A stretch of DNA of 64,000 bases from CAZQFV01 sp964613665. GTDB taxonomy: Bacteria > Chloroflexota > Chloroflexia > DTKN01. Below the pieces are notes generated by a model. The model saw only the letters and a program-made list of their open reading frames with translations. It was not told the DNA's origin and did not search any database. The DNA is taken from the NCBI GenBank assembly GCA_964613665.1, contig CAZTIG010000004.1, forward strand, positions 62,001-126,000, in the 5' to 3' direction. Every line of letters begins with the position of its first letter. Positions within the stretch are counted from its first letter, which is position 1. Made by a program: the position numbers and the translations under genes. This document shows positions 50,251-59,900 of the stretch, in pieces.

Positions 50251-51690
50251 ATGGATGAGGCAGAAGAGCTCGTACCGACGGAAACCCAACCCTCGATGGA
50301 GCAGCTCCTGGAGGATGAGGAGTGCAAGCCTCCTCGCCGCGGAGAGATCCGGCGCGGGGTGATCATCTCCGTCTCCCCGGATCACGTGGTCCTGGACGTG
50401 CACACCAAGCGCGAGGGCTATGTGCCCCAGCGCGAGCTGGAGCACCTGGAAGCGCCGGTGCGAGAGCAGATCGTGCTCGGAGCCGAGCTGCCCGTCTGCG
50501 TCGTGACCCCGGAGGACGAAGAGGGTCGGCTGATCGTCTCCATCGCCCGTGGCCTGGTCCAGGCCGATTGGGATCGCGCCCTGGCGTTGCTCGAGAGCCA
50601 GGAGATCTGGGAAGGCCGGGTCACCGGGTACAACCGCGGTGGCCTGCTGGTCGAGTTGGGCCGGCTGCGCGGTTTTATCCCCACCTCGCACCTGGCCGGC
50701 TTTCCCCGCACGCTCTCTCCCGAGGACAAGCAGAAGAGGCTGACCGAGATGGTCAACCGGCGGCTCGGGCTGCGCGTGATCGAGGTGGATCAGCAGCGCA
50801 ACCGGTTGGTCCTCTCCGAGCGGGCAGCCTACCGCGAGTGGCGCGAGCAGCAGCAGGAACGTCTGCTGGAGGAGCTCAAGGAGGACCAGATCGTCCACGG
50901 GCACGTCAGCAGCATCCAGGACTTTGGCGTCTTCGTGGACCTGGGCGGCATCGAGGGCCTGGTGCACATCTCCGAGATCTCCTGGACCCGCGTGAACCAC
51001 CCCGGGGAGATCCTGAAGGTGGGCGACGAGGTCGACGTGCGCATCATCCGCGTGGACCGCGAGCGCAAGCGGATCAGCCTGAGCCTGCGCCAGACCGTCG
51101 GCGACCCCTGGGAGCATATCGAGGAGCGCTACACCCTGGGCCAGCTGATCAACGGCCGGGTGACGCGCATCGTCAGCTACGGCTGCTTCGTCGAGGTGGA
51201 AGAGGGGGTCGAGGGCCTGGTGCACATCTCCGAGCTGTCCGACGAGAAGCCGGGCAACCCACGGGACGTGGTCGAAGAGGGCGAGGTCCTGCCGCTGCGC
51301 GTCATCCGCATCGATGCGGCGCGCAGGCGCCTGGGGCTGAGCTTCCGCCGAGTGACCGAGCAGGAATGGCAGGAGTGGAGGGCCAGCCGCCTGCACACGG
51401 AGGAACTGCCGGCCACGGAAGAGGCCCCGGTGGCAGCGGAGGCCGAAGAGGTGGAGGCCCCGCAGGCCGACGATTCGGGCATCGGCGGCTGCGCCCTGCC
51501 CGAGCCGGAGCCCGAGGCAGAGGCGGAGCCCGAACCGGAGCCCGAACCGGAGCCCGAGCCGGAGCCCGAACCGGAGCCCGAGCCGGAGCCCGAACCGGAG
51601 CCCGAGCCGGAGCCCGAACCGGAGCCGGAGCCCGAGCCGGAGCCCGAGCCGGAGCCCGAGCCGGAGCCCGGGGATACGGAAGAAGCCTGA
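50251..51690 (+). CDS. S1-domain RNA-binding protein (bS1-like) with Pro-Glu repeat tail
   Basis: A 479-aa protein with four S1 domains: IRRGVIISVSPDHVVLDVHT (residues ~33), EGRVTGYNRGGLLVELGRL (~122), VHGHVSSIQDFGVFVDLGGI (~212) and INGRVTRIVSYGCFVEVEEG (~297). Each beta-barrel has the F-x-F/GxLVHIS pattern. It is close to the S1-type ribosomal protein of other phyla, which binds mRNA at the ribosome. The last 65 residues are a (PE)n run, disordered and very acidic. It leads a ribosomal/translation gene cluster with rpmI, infA and rpsU. Confidence 0.88.
   Translation: MDEAEELVPTETQPSMEQLLEDEECKPPRRGEIRRGVIISVSPDHVVLDVHTKREGYVPQRELEHLEAPVREQIVLGAELPVCVVTPEDEEGRLIVSIARGLVQADWDRALALLESQEIWEGRVTGYNRGGLLVELGRLRGFIPTSHLAGFPRTLSPEDKQKRLTEMVNRRLGLRVIEVDQQRNRLVLSERAAYREWREQQQERLLEELKEDQIVHGHVSSIQDFGVFVDLGGIEGLVHISEISWTRVNHPGEILKVGDEVDVRIIRVDRERKRISLSLRQTVGDPWEHIEERYTLGQLINGRVTRIVSYGCFVEVEEGVEGLVHISELSDEKPGNPRDVVEEGEVLPLRVIRIDAARRRLGLSFRRVTEQEWQEWRASRLHTEELPATEEAPVAAEAEEVEAPQADDSGIGGCALPEPEPEAEAEPEPEPEPEPEPEPEPEPEPEPEPEPEPEPEPEPEPEPEPEPEPEPEPGDTEEA
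51499..51670 (+). repeat. 12-bp minisatellite encoding a (Pro-Glu)n tail
   Basis: Units GAGCCCGAACCG and GAGCCCGAGCCG repeat about 13 times at the 3' end of the S1-like gene. It is in frame and probably variable in copy number between strains. Confidence 0.95.
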
Positions 51691-51741
51691 AAGCTACCCG
51701 GGGGGGGACCCCGGTGAACCTGCCAGAGGAGAGTCGAGATC

Positions 51742-51951
51742 GTGGCCAAGACCAAACTGAAGACCCATCGCGGCGCCAAGAAGCGCTTCAAGTTCACCGG
51801 AACGGGCAAGATCTTGCGCATGAAAGGGCTGCGCAGCCACAAGCGGCGGACCAAGTCGCCCCGCGTGCGCCGATCGTTCGACCAGATGCTGCCGCTCTCC
51901 AAGGCCGACGAGAAGCGCATCCGCCGGGTGCTGCCCTCTGGTGAGGTCTAG
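51742..51951 (+). CDS. rpmI: 50S ribosomal protein bL35
   Basis: 69 aa, very basic. MAKTKLKTHRGAKKRFKFTG, KILRMKGLRSHKRR and KADEKRIRRVLP are diagnostic. GTG start. It lies apart from rplT and infC, its usual neighbours in other bacteria. Confidence 0.95.
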   Translation: MAKTKLKTHRGAKKRFKFTGTGKILRMKGLRSHKRRTKSPRVRRSFDQMLPLSKADEKRIRRVLPSGEV

Positions 51952-52013
51952 CGGTCCCTCACCGGCGTGCGCCAGACGGCGCGTGGGCAGAGACAACGGA
52001 GGTCAGAGGAGCA

Positions 52014-52274
52014 GTGCCCAGGAAAAAGACGCCCGCTGGCAAGACCAAAGAAGGCATGATCGAGGTAGAGGGACGGGTCATCGAGTGCCTGCCCGACGCC
52101 ACCTTCCGCGTGGAGATGGAGAACGGCCACATCATCCTCGCCCACCTATCCGGCCGCATGCGCCAGCACTATATCCGCGTCCTGCTGGGCGACTGGGTCA
52201 AGGCCGAGCTTTCCCCCTACGACCTGAGCCGTGGGAGGATCACCTTCCGCTACAAGAAACCAGCCGCCGAGTAG
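52014..52274 (+). CDS. infA: Translation initiation factor IF-1
   Basis: 86 aa with an OB fold: EGMIEVEGRVIECLPDATFRVEMENGH, LAHLSGRMRQHYIRVLLGD, and LSRGRITFRYK. GTG start at 52014 following GAGGAGCA. The N-terminal extension MPRKKTPAGKTK is longer than in E. coli. It lies between rpmI and rpsU. Confidence 0.95.
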   Translation: MPRKKTPAGKTKEGMIEVEGRVIECLPDATFRVEMENGHIILAHLSGRMRQHYIRVLLGDWVKAELSPYDLSRGRITFRYKKPAAE

Positions 52275-52342
52275 GCCGGCGGCACTGCCCGCCGGCCGCT
52301 TGGCCCGAGAGATAATCCTGCACGAGAGGGGGTGAAATCGGA

Positions 52343-52567
52343 ATGCCGCGTCCGGAACGCGAGACCCGCGAGGGTCTGGAGGACCTGCTGCGGCGGTTCC
52401 GCCGGGAACTGAACGAGAGCGGCCAACTGCGCGACCATCGGCGCAAGCGCTTCTTTGTCTCCAAGGGCGAGTCCTTGCGCGAGAAGCAGCGCAAGGCCGA
52501 GCGCCGCCGCCGGCACCGCGAGGTCCGCATCAAGCAGCGCGAAGTCCGCCGGCAGCGGAGGTACTAG
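52343..52567 (+). CDS. rpsU: 30S ribosomal protein bS21
   Basis: 74 aa, Arg/Lys-rich. LEDLLRRFRRELNESGQLRD then HRRKRFFVSKGESLREKQRK is the S21 pattern; the tail RRHREVRIKQREVRRQRR is more basic than usual. ATG 52343 with GAGAGGGGGTG upstream. Last gene of the translation cluster. Confidence 0.88.
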   Translation: MPRPERETREGLEDLLRRFRRELNESGQLRDHRRKRFFVSKGESLREKQRKAERRRRHREVRIKQREVRRQRRY

Positions 52568-52612
52568 CCCAGCCGCCGGCCGCAGGTGCATGGTTCGATT
52601 GCCAGTTTGACG

Positions 52613-52640
52613 CGCGCGCCCCCAGTGGGGGCGCGCGTTT
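52613..52640 (+). terminator. Terminator after rpsU
   Basis: An 11-bp perfect stem CGCGCGCCCCC / GGGGGCGCGCG with loop AGT, followed by TTT. Confidence 0.8.
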
Positions 52641-52687
52641 CGCTGTCAACGCGGTGTCGTTGCGCGCAGTGAGACAGTGCCTCCCCC

Positions 52688-52716
52688 TTGCGCAGCGACG
52701 AACATTGGGTTACAAT
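52688..52716 (+). promoter_or_regulatory. Promoter of addB
   Basis: TTGCGC (52688-52693), 17-base spacer, TACAAT (52711-52716), 32 bases before the ATG. Confidence 0.75.
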
Positions 52717-52747
52717 GGCGCCGTCCTGAGCGAAGGAGCGCGCCCCG

Positions 52748-55700
52748 ATGGCGACGCATCTGTACGTGGCCCCAGCGTCCGCGGGCAAGACCGCCTACGC
52801 CCTGGGCATCGTCCGGCGGGCGGCCCAGGGACTGGCTGACGTTCCCCGGGTCTGCCTGCCGACGACGCTGCAGGTACGCGCCTGGCGCAGGAGGCTGGCC
52901 GCGGCGGGCGGAGCGATCGGCGTGCGCCTCCTGACCTTTGACCAGCTCTACGCCGAATGCCTGTCCGCAGCCGGCCAGGTATACACGGAGCTGAGCCCGC
53001 CGGTGCGCTACCGCCTCGTGCGCGCCATCATCGACGAGACCCCTTTGCAGCACTACCGCCCCCTGGCCGACCGCCCCGGCTTCGTCCAGGTGCTGGAGCG
53101 CCTCATTGCCGAGCTGAAAGGGGCCCGCATCCCACCCGAGCGCTTCGCCGCAGCCGTGGCCGCGACAGGCGACGAGCCCCGCCTGCGGGAGCTGGCCATG
53201 CTCTACGCGGCCTACCAGCTGCGCCTCCAGGAGCGCTCCTGGGCCGACCGCGCCGGCATGGGCTGGCTGGCCGTGGCGGCGCTGCAGAGCGCGCCGGCCC
53301 TGGCCAGCGATTGGCCTCTCCTCGTCGTGGATGGCTTTGACAGCTTCACCCAAGTGCAGATGGACCTGCTGGAGATCCTGGCCGGCCGGGTGCGGGAGAC
53401 GATCATCTCGCTCACCGGGGCAGCCGACGGCGAGCAGCGCCCCGTGCATCGGCGCTTCCACAAGACACGCGCCCGCCTGGAGGAGAGGCTGGGCCTGACC
53501 GCCGAGCCGCTGCCGCGGACCAGCACCTCGCCGGTACCCGTGCTGGCCCACCTGGAAGCCCACCTCTTCCGCGGCACAGGGGAGCGTCGGCCGGCCGGCG
53601 GCAAGGTCGAGCTCATCGCCGCCCCGGACCGCGCCGCCGAGGTGCGCGCCGCCATGCGCTGGCTCAAGGAGCGCTTGGCCGTGGACCGCATGCGCCCTGG
53701 CGAGGTGGCACTGCTGGCCCGCGACATCCCTCCCTACCGGCCGGCCATCCAGCAGGTCGCCCGCGAGTTCGGGCTGCCCATCCGCCTGGTCGACGGCCTG
53801 CCCCTGCGCAGCAACCCGGCCGTCGCCGCACTGCTCGACCTGCTGCGACTCATGCTGCCCCGCGCCGCCGACGACCCCCGCCCGGCCATGCCGCGCCGGC
53901 TGGTCCTCGAGGCCTGGCGCTCGCCCTACCTGGATTGGTCGGCCGCTGCAGGCGCGGACCGGGCCGTCGGTATCGGGCCCGGCGACGCGGACGGTCTTGC
54001 CGCCGTGGCGCGTTGGGGCCGGGTCATCGCCGGGGAGGAGCAGTGGGAAGAGGCCCTCGGCACCCTGGCCGGCCTCTCCCCCGAGCCTTCCCCCGACGAG
54101 GAGATCGGCCGTCCAGAGGGAGTCCCCTGCGGACCCGCGGCCCAGGCGCTGTGGGACAAGTTCCGGCGCTTCCGGCAGCGCCTGACCCCACCGGCGCAGC
54201 CGCAGTCGTGCCGCGAACTGGTCGGATGGCTGGAGTCGCTGATCGGGCCGGACGACCCTTCGCCGGACAGCGCCACGGAAGGGGACTCCCTGCGCGTCGT
54301 CGCCCGCATCCGCCAGGGCGCCGAGGACGTGGCCGACCTGGACATCGCCGCCCTCGAGGCGTTCAAGGACATCCTGCGCGGTCTGGTCTGGGCCGAGGAA
54401 GCCGTGCCGTGCGGGCAGCCGGTCGACTATGCGCGCTTCTTCGCCGACCTGTCCGGCGCGATCGAGGCAGCGTCGTGCGATCCGCCGGCCCGGCCCGACC
54501 GCGAGGAGGTCCTGGTGGCCAACGTCATCCAGGCGCGTGGTGTCCCACTGCGTGCCGTGGCCGTGCTCGGTCTGGCCGAGGGCGAGTTCCCCGCTACCCT
54601 GGCCGAGGATCCCTTCCTGCGCGACACCGATCGCCAGCGCCTGCGGGGCCAGTTCGACCTGCCCCTGGAGCCTACGACGGAGAGCGCCGAGATCGAGTTC
54701 TTCTACGAGACTGTCACACGCCCCCGGGAGCGGCTGCTGCTCACCCGCCCGCGCCTGACCGACAACGGGGCGCCCTGGCAGGCTTCGCCATACTGGGAGG
54801 AGGTCCTGCGCCTGGTCGAGGCGGAGACCGCCGAGCTGACCAGCGAGAGTGTCCCGCCGGCAGCCCAGGCTGCCTCGTGGGGTGAACTGCTGGAGAGCCT
54901 GGCCCGCCGCCCCGGCCAGGAGGCCGTGCGGCAGTGGGTGCTGCGCCATGCCCCCGACCGCCAGCTGGCCGTGGACGCGGCGGCTCAGCTCTTCGCCCAG
55001 CGCGAGGCGGGCCCGCCGGCCGGCGTTGCGGAAGGCGACCTCGGCGCGCTGGCCGAAAGACTGGCGCGGCGCTTCGGCCCGCAGCACACGTGGAGCGCTA
55101 GCCGGCTGGAGAGCTACCGCCGTTGCCCGTACGCCTTCTTCATCGGCAGCGTCCTGGGCCTGGAGCCGCGCGAAGAGCCGGTGGAGGGGTTGGACGCCCG
55201 GCAGCTCGGCACGATCTACCACCGCATCTTCGAGGAGGTATACCGGGAGGCGGGCATCCCGGCAGAGCCCCAGCGGCTGCGGGAGCTGCTGCCGGCCGTG
55301 ACCGCGCGGGTGCTGGACGAAGCGCCCGAGCGGGAGGGCTTTCGCCAGACGGCCTGGTGGGAGCAGACCCGCCAGGAGATCGCCGAGACCGCCCGGAGGT
55401 CCTTGGACAAGCTCATCGACATCCAGGGGGATTACGTGCCATGCCGGTTCGAGGCCGCCTTCGGCTTCGGGGGGGAGCCGCCGCTGGTCGTCGGCCGGGG
55501 GGACGATGCCTTCCGTCTGCACGGTTTCATCGACCGCGTCGACCGCGCGCCCGACGGCCGGCTGCGGGTCATCGACTACAAGACCAGCAGCCCGGGCGAG
55601 TTCACCGCCCGCGCCGTGGCCGAGGGCAAGAAGCTGCAGCTGCCGCTCTACGCCCAGGCCGCCCAGGACGCCCTGGGACTGGGGGAGGTGGCCGAGGGGT

Positions 55701-55921
55701 TCTACTGGCATGTGCGCCACGCCGAGCGCAGCAGCTTCACCCTGGGTGGCTACACCGGGGGAGCCGCCGCGGCTCTCGATGCGGCCCTGGAGAGCGCACG
55801 CCAGGCGGTGCAGGGCATACGGGCCGGCCGCTTCGCGCCGGAGCCGCCGGAGGGCGGCTGCCCCTCCTACTGCCCGGCAGCCGGGTTCTGCTGGCGCTAT
55901 GCGCCGGGGTACGGGGGGTAG
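52748..55921 (+). CDS. addB: AddB-like helicase-nuclease subunit
   Basis: A 1057-aa subunit of the AddAB helicase-nuclease for double-strand break processing. The N-terminal P-loop is APASAGKTAYALG (residues ~8-20). A UvrD-like core follows (VVDGFDSFTQVQMDLLEIL, AEVRAAMRWLKERL, VANVIQARGVPLRAVAVLGLAEGEFP). The C-terminal RecB-type nuclease has LHGFIDRVDRAPDGRLRVID-YKTSSPG with Asp and Lys. Cysteines in YRRCPYAFF and CPSYCPAAGFC form a likely 4Fe-4S site, as in B. subtilis AddB. AddA lies 1 kb downstream, separated by a minus-strand membrane gene. Confidence 0.9.
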   Translation: MATHLYVAPASAGKTAYALGIVRRAAQGLADVPRVCLPTTLQVRAWRRRLAAAGGAIGVRLLTFDQLYAECLSAAGQVYTELSPPVRYRLVRAIIDETPLQHYRPLADRPGFVQVLERLIAELKGARIPPERFAAAVAATGDEPRLRELAMLYAAYQLRLQERSWADRAGMGWLAVAALQSAPALASDWPLLVVDGFDSFTQVQMDLLEILAGRVRETIISLTGAADGEQRPVHRRFHKTRARLEERLGLTAEPLPRTSTSPVPVLAHLEAHLFRGTGERRPAGGKVELIAAPDRAAEVRAAMRWLKERLAVDRMRPGEVALLARDIPPYRPAIQQVAREFGLPIRLVDGLPLRSNPAVAALLDLLRLMLPRAADDPRPAMPRRLVLEAWRSPYLDWSAAAGADRAVGIGPGDADGLAAVARWGRVIAGEEQWEEALGTLAGLSPEPSPDEEIGRPEGVPCGPAAQALWDKFRRFRQRLTPPAQPQSCRELVGWLESLIGPDDPSPDSATEGDSLRVVARIRQGAEDVADLDIAALEAFKDILRGLVWAEEAVPCGQPVDYARFFADLSGAIEAASCDPPARPDREEVLVANVIQARGVPLRAVAVLGLAEGEFPATLAEDPFLRDTDRQRLRGQFDLPLEPTTESAEIEFFYETVTRPRERLLLTRPRLTDNGAPWQASPYWEEVLRLVEAETAELTSESVPPAAQAASWGELLESLARRPGQEAVRQWVLRHAPDRQLAVDAAAQLFAQREAGPPAGVAEGDLGALAERLARRFGPQHTWSASRLESYRRCPYAFFIGSVLGLEPREEPVEGLDARQLGTIYHRIFEEVYREAGIPAEPQRLRELLPAVTARVLDEAPEREGFRQTAWWEQTRQEIAETARRSLDKLIDIQGDYVPCRFEAAFGFGGEPPLVVGRGDDAFRLHGFIDRVDRAPDGRLRVIDYKTSSPGEFTARAVAEGKKLQLPLYAQAAQDALGLGEVAEGFYWHVRHAERSSFTLGGYTGGAAAALDAALESARQAVQGIRAGRFAPEPPEGGCPSYCPAAGFCWRYAPGYGG

Positions 55922-55930
55922 ACGGCGGAA

Positions 55931-56776
55931 CTACCCGCTGTCTGGCTCCTGGGGTCGGCGCTGCTGCACGTACTCGCCCACGCGCCGCAGCACACCCAAC
56001 AGCACCGGCGACAGCAGCACCCCCAGCAGGATGGCCCCGGCGGCGGCTAGCCGGCGGACCTCAGCGGACCACTGCGTCGGCACGAACGTCCACGGCGCCC
56101 GGCGCCCGTCCCAGTAGGCAGCCACACCCATGGCCATGCTGGTCCAGGACAGGATCAGCCCAGCGCTGAGCGACAGGACCCGCAGCCAGGCCCGGCTGCT
56201 GCGCAGATAGGCCAGCGCGCCCGCTGCGACGAGCAGCACGGTCGGCGCCCACAGGAGCAGCTTGTAGGTCAGGTCGATCTGGTCGAGCTGGACCCACAGG
56301 GCCAGCGGTACCACGGCGTAGATGGCGAACGACACGCGAGTCCAGTCCTGCCAGACGCCGCGGAAGAGATAGCGCCAGGGATCGACGGTCGGGGCCAGGA
56401 TCACCGCGACCACGACCACCACCGCCAACGGCAGGGCGGCGTCCATCACGATGATCCAGGTGAGGTTGGTCCCCAGGGCCACCCACCAGCTGGCCATGAC
56501 CAGGATCAGCCCACCGTACGGATAGGACCAGCGCGGAAAGCGCCTGACCCAGCCCAGGCCCCAGCCGGCGCACACGGCGACGTACCAGCCGGCCAGGTAC
56601 CAGATGCCCTCGGCAAGATGCTCGAACAGGACCAGGACGACGCCAAGGCCCAGGAAGAGCGCCAGGCCCACGGCCACCTCGCCCCACGGGGAAGGACCGT
56701 GTTCCAGGATAGCGCTGCGCCCCGGACTGCCGGCCGACTCCTCGGCGACCTCCGAGGTTGGTTGCTCGTGCGGCAC
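55931..56776 (-). CDS. Multispanning membrane protein, unknown
   Basis: A 281-aa protein with about eight hydrophobic helices (AVGLALFLGLGVVLVLFEHL, AGWYVAVCAGWGLGWV, LILVMASWWVALG and others). The first 30 residues are acidic and Ser/Pro-rich. GTG start at 56776 with GGAGGT six bases upstream. It is transcribed opposite to addB and addA, between them. I do not recognise the family. Confidence 0.6.
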   Translation of the reverse strand: MPHEQPTSEVAEESAGSPGRSAILEHGPSPWGEVAVGLALFLGLGVVLVLFEHLAEGIWYLAGWYVAVCAGWGLGWVRRFPRWSYPYGGLILVMASWWVALGTNLTWIIVMDAALPLAVVVVVAVILAPTVDPWRYLFRGVWQDWTRVSFAIYAVVPLALWVQLDQIDLTYKLLLWAPTVLLVAAGALAYLRSSRAWLRVLSLSAGLILSWTSMAMGVAAYWDGRRAPWTFVPTQWSAEVRRLAAAGAILLGVLLSPVLLGVLRRVGEYVQQRRPQEPDSG

Positions 56777-56881
56777 TCTCGCACCTCCGTTCTGCGCTCG
56801 CCTCGTGGAGAGACTGCGCCGCAGCCGCCATCCTGTCGCCGGTCTCCGGGCAGCGACCGTGCGGAAACCCATGGGCTGTGC

Positions 56882-56887
56882 TATAAT
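56882..56887 (+). promoter_or_regulatory. Candidate extended -10 upstream of addA
   Basis: TATAAT preceded by TGC, an extended -10. No good -35 lies at the expected distance, so confidence is moderate. Confidence 0.5.
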
Positions 56888-56955
56888 CTACCCTAGCTGG
56901 CAGTATAGCACGAAGATGCGAGGAGGTCAATCGTCGCACCCTTGGTTGGTGCAAG

Positions 56956-59900
56956 ATGAAACGTGTTCATCCCATCGTACGACAGACCTCCCCCAGCCGC
57001 GAGCAGTTGCCGGCCGTGCTGGCCCGCGGCGGCGATGTCGTGGTCACGGCCGGCGCCGGCACCGGCAAGACGCGCACGCTGGTGGCCCGCTACCTGGCCC
57101 TCCTGGCCGAGGGACTGCCCCTGCGCGCCATCGTCGCCATCACCTTCACCAGGAAGGCGGCGCGGGAGATGCGCAACCGCGTGCGCGACGAGATGCGGCG
57201 CTACCTGGAGCAACCCGCGCTGGACGAGGGGGAGCGCCAGCGCTGGCAGCGCCTCTACACCGAGCTCGACGCCGCCCGCATCGGCACGATCCATAGCCTG
57301 TGCGCCGAGATCCTGCGCGCCCACCCGGCCGAGGCCGGCGTGGACCCCGGCTTTGAGGTGCTGGAAGAGGCGGCAGCCATCATCCTGCAGGGCCAGGCCG
57401 TCGACGAGACGCTGGCCTGGGCGGCCGACAACGCGCAGACCGTCGGCCTGTTCGCTCTCTGCGGCGAGTCCGGCCTGCGTGGTGCCCTGCTATCGCTGCT
57501 CAGGCGGCGGCTGGATGCAGAGGAGGTGCTGGCCGCAGTGCCCGGCGACCCGTGGGCGCACTGGCGAGAAGCCCTGGCCGGCCGGCAGGAAAGGGCCCTG
57601 CAGGGGCTGCTGGAGCGGAGAGAGTGGCGCCGGGCAGTTCGAGAGCTGCGCAACAACCGGGCGCGCGTGCCGGATGACCTGATCGAGACCCAGCGCCGCG
57701 AGGCTGTCGCGGCCATCGACGGCGCGCTCGGCACCACTGCCGAACGGCTGGCAGCCCTGGCACGGCTCGGCCAGATCCGCCGCAGCGGCGGCAGGACCGA
57801 GGCCTGGGATGGGGGAGCCGCACAGCTCGGCCTGGTCAAGGAGGCCCTCCATGTCGTGCAGAACCTGTGGAAGGACCGGCCGGCCGTGCTGCACCTGGCG
57901 CTCAATCCGCTGGACGAGGCCATGGCCCAATCCTCTCCGGGACTGCGGGCGACCTTCTCCCACGCCAGCGCCCGCTACGAGGCCCTCAAGCGCGAGCGCC
58001 GCGCCCTCGACTTCGATGACCTGGAAGGCGGTGCACTCCGCCTCCTGCGGCAGGACCCGGCCGCGCGCGCCCACTGGCAAGACGAGGTGCAAGCACTCCT
58101 GGTGGACGAGTTCCAGGACACGAACGGCCGGCAGCGCGACCTGGTGCGGTTGCTGGGCGGGGAGCGCGGGTGCATCTTCCTGGTCGGCGACGGCAAGCAG
58201 TCGATCTATCGCTTCCGCGGCGCCGACGTGCGCGTCTTTCGCCAGGAGCGGGCGCGGATCGAGCAACAGGGCGGCCACGCCTGCGCGCTGGAGGTCTCCT
58301 ACCGCGCCCACGCCGAGCTGATCGAGGGGCTGAACTGCCTCCTGCGGCCCGTGCTCGGCGACATTCCCGACCCGGAGCGGCCGTGGGTCGAGCCCTTTGC
58401 CCCGCTCTCCCCTCACCGGAAGGAACCCCTGCCCGGGTTCACCGCGCCGCACATCGAGCTGCACCTCACCATTGGCAGCAAGTCCTCCGGGGCGCTGGCC
58501 CGCGCCGCCGGGGCGCTGGCCCAGCGCATCCGCGAGTTGCGCGAGAGCGGCGCTCTGCAACGCTACGAGCACGCCGCGATCCTGTGTCGCGCGGCGGACT
58601 CGTTCCGGCCCTACGAGGACGCTCTCGAGCAGGCCGGCCTGCCCTTCCTGACCGTGGCCGGCAGCGGCTTCTACCGGCGCTCCGAGATCCGCGACCTGCT
58701 GAACGCCCTGGCTGCCCTGGCCGACCCCACCGACGACCTGGCCCTGGCCGGGTTCCTGCGCTCGCCGGTCCTGGCCCTCTCGGACACGGCTCTGTACCTG
58801 CTCCGCGAAGGCCGGCCGGCAGAGAGAATGCCCCTCTGGGAGGCCCTGCAGAGGCCGCCGGCGGCACTCTCCGGCGAAGACCGAGGCCGCGCCGCCCGCG
58901 CCGTGCGCATCATCACTGCTCTGCACGGCATGGTCGGCCGCACTACCGTGGCCGACCTGCTGAAGGCGCTGCTCGACGAGACCGCCATGGTGGCGGCGCT
59001 GGTCCGCGCCGGGCAAACGCGCAGCGCTCGCAACGTGGCCAAGCTGCTGACCGACGCCCAGGCCAGCGGCATCGTCAGCGTGGGCGAGTTCCTGGCGTAC
59101 GTCGCGGCCCTGCGCGAAAGCGGCGCCCGCGAAGGTGAGGCGAGAGCGACGGCCGAGGGGGCGGTGCAGATCATGACGGTACACCAGGCCAAGGGGCTGG
59201 AGTTCCCCGTGGTCGCGATCGGCGACGCTACCTACAGCGGCGGCGGCCGCGCCGGCGTGCGCCTCGACCCCCACCTGGGCATCGTGCTGCCCCTGCGGGA
59301 CAGGGACGACGACAAGGCCAGGCCGGCGGTCCACGAGTTGGCCAGTCTCATCTCCGACGACCAGGACGCAGCCGAGTCGGCCCGACTGCTGTACGTGGCC
59401 GCCACCCGGGCACAGGAGAAACTGCTCATCAGCGGCTGTATCGGCCTGGCCTCGGGCGGGAGAATGGCCCGGGCCAAGGGGTGGCTCGGCCGGCTGGCCG
59501 AGGAGGACATCCTGGGGCTGTGCGCCCAGGAGATCGACCACGACGAGGAGGGCAACACGGCGCATTCCCTGGAGCTGCGGGTAGGCCAAACGCCCGTCCG
59601 CTGCACGGTCTACGAGCCGGGCTGGCAGCCGGCGCCGCCGCTGCGGCCGCAGGTCGAGCCGGCCGTGCCCCCGATGGCGCTGCCGCCGCCGCTGCTTGCG
59701 GCGGTGGCAGCGGAGCCGGTGCGGGTGGACAGGCGCACCAGGGAGAGCGAGCAGCCCCAGCGCGTCTGGCGCGTCGTGCCATCCGTGGCACGGCCGCGCG
59801 CGCCGGCGTGGGTGGTCGGTGCGCTGGTGCATGCGGCGCTGGCGGTATGGCGTTTCCCGGACGAAGGCTTCGGCCGCTGGGCCGAGGCCCGTGCCCGCGG

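Noticed and set aside
51499..51670. PEP-CTERM-like sorting signal in the Pro-Glu tail
   Set aside because: There is no transmembrane helix or basic end after the PEP run; it is a simple repeat.
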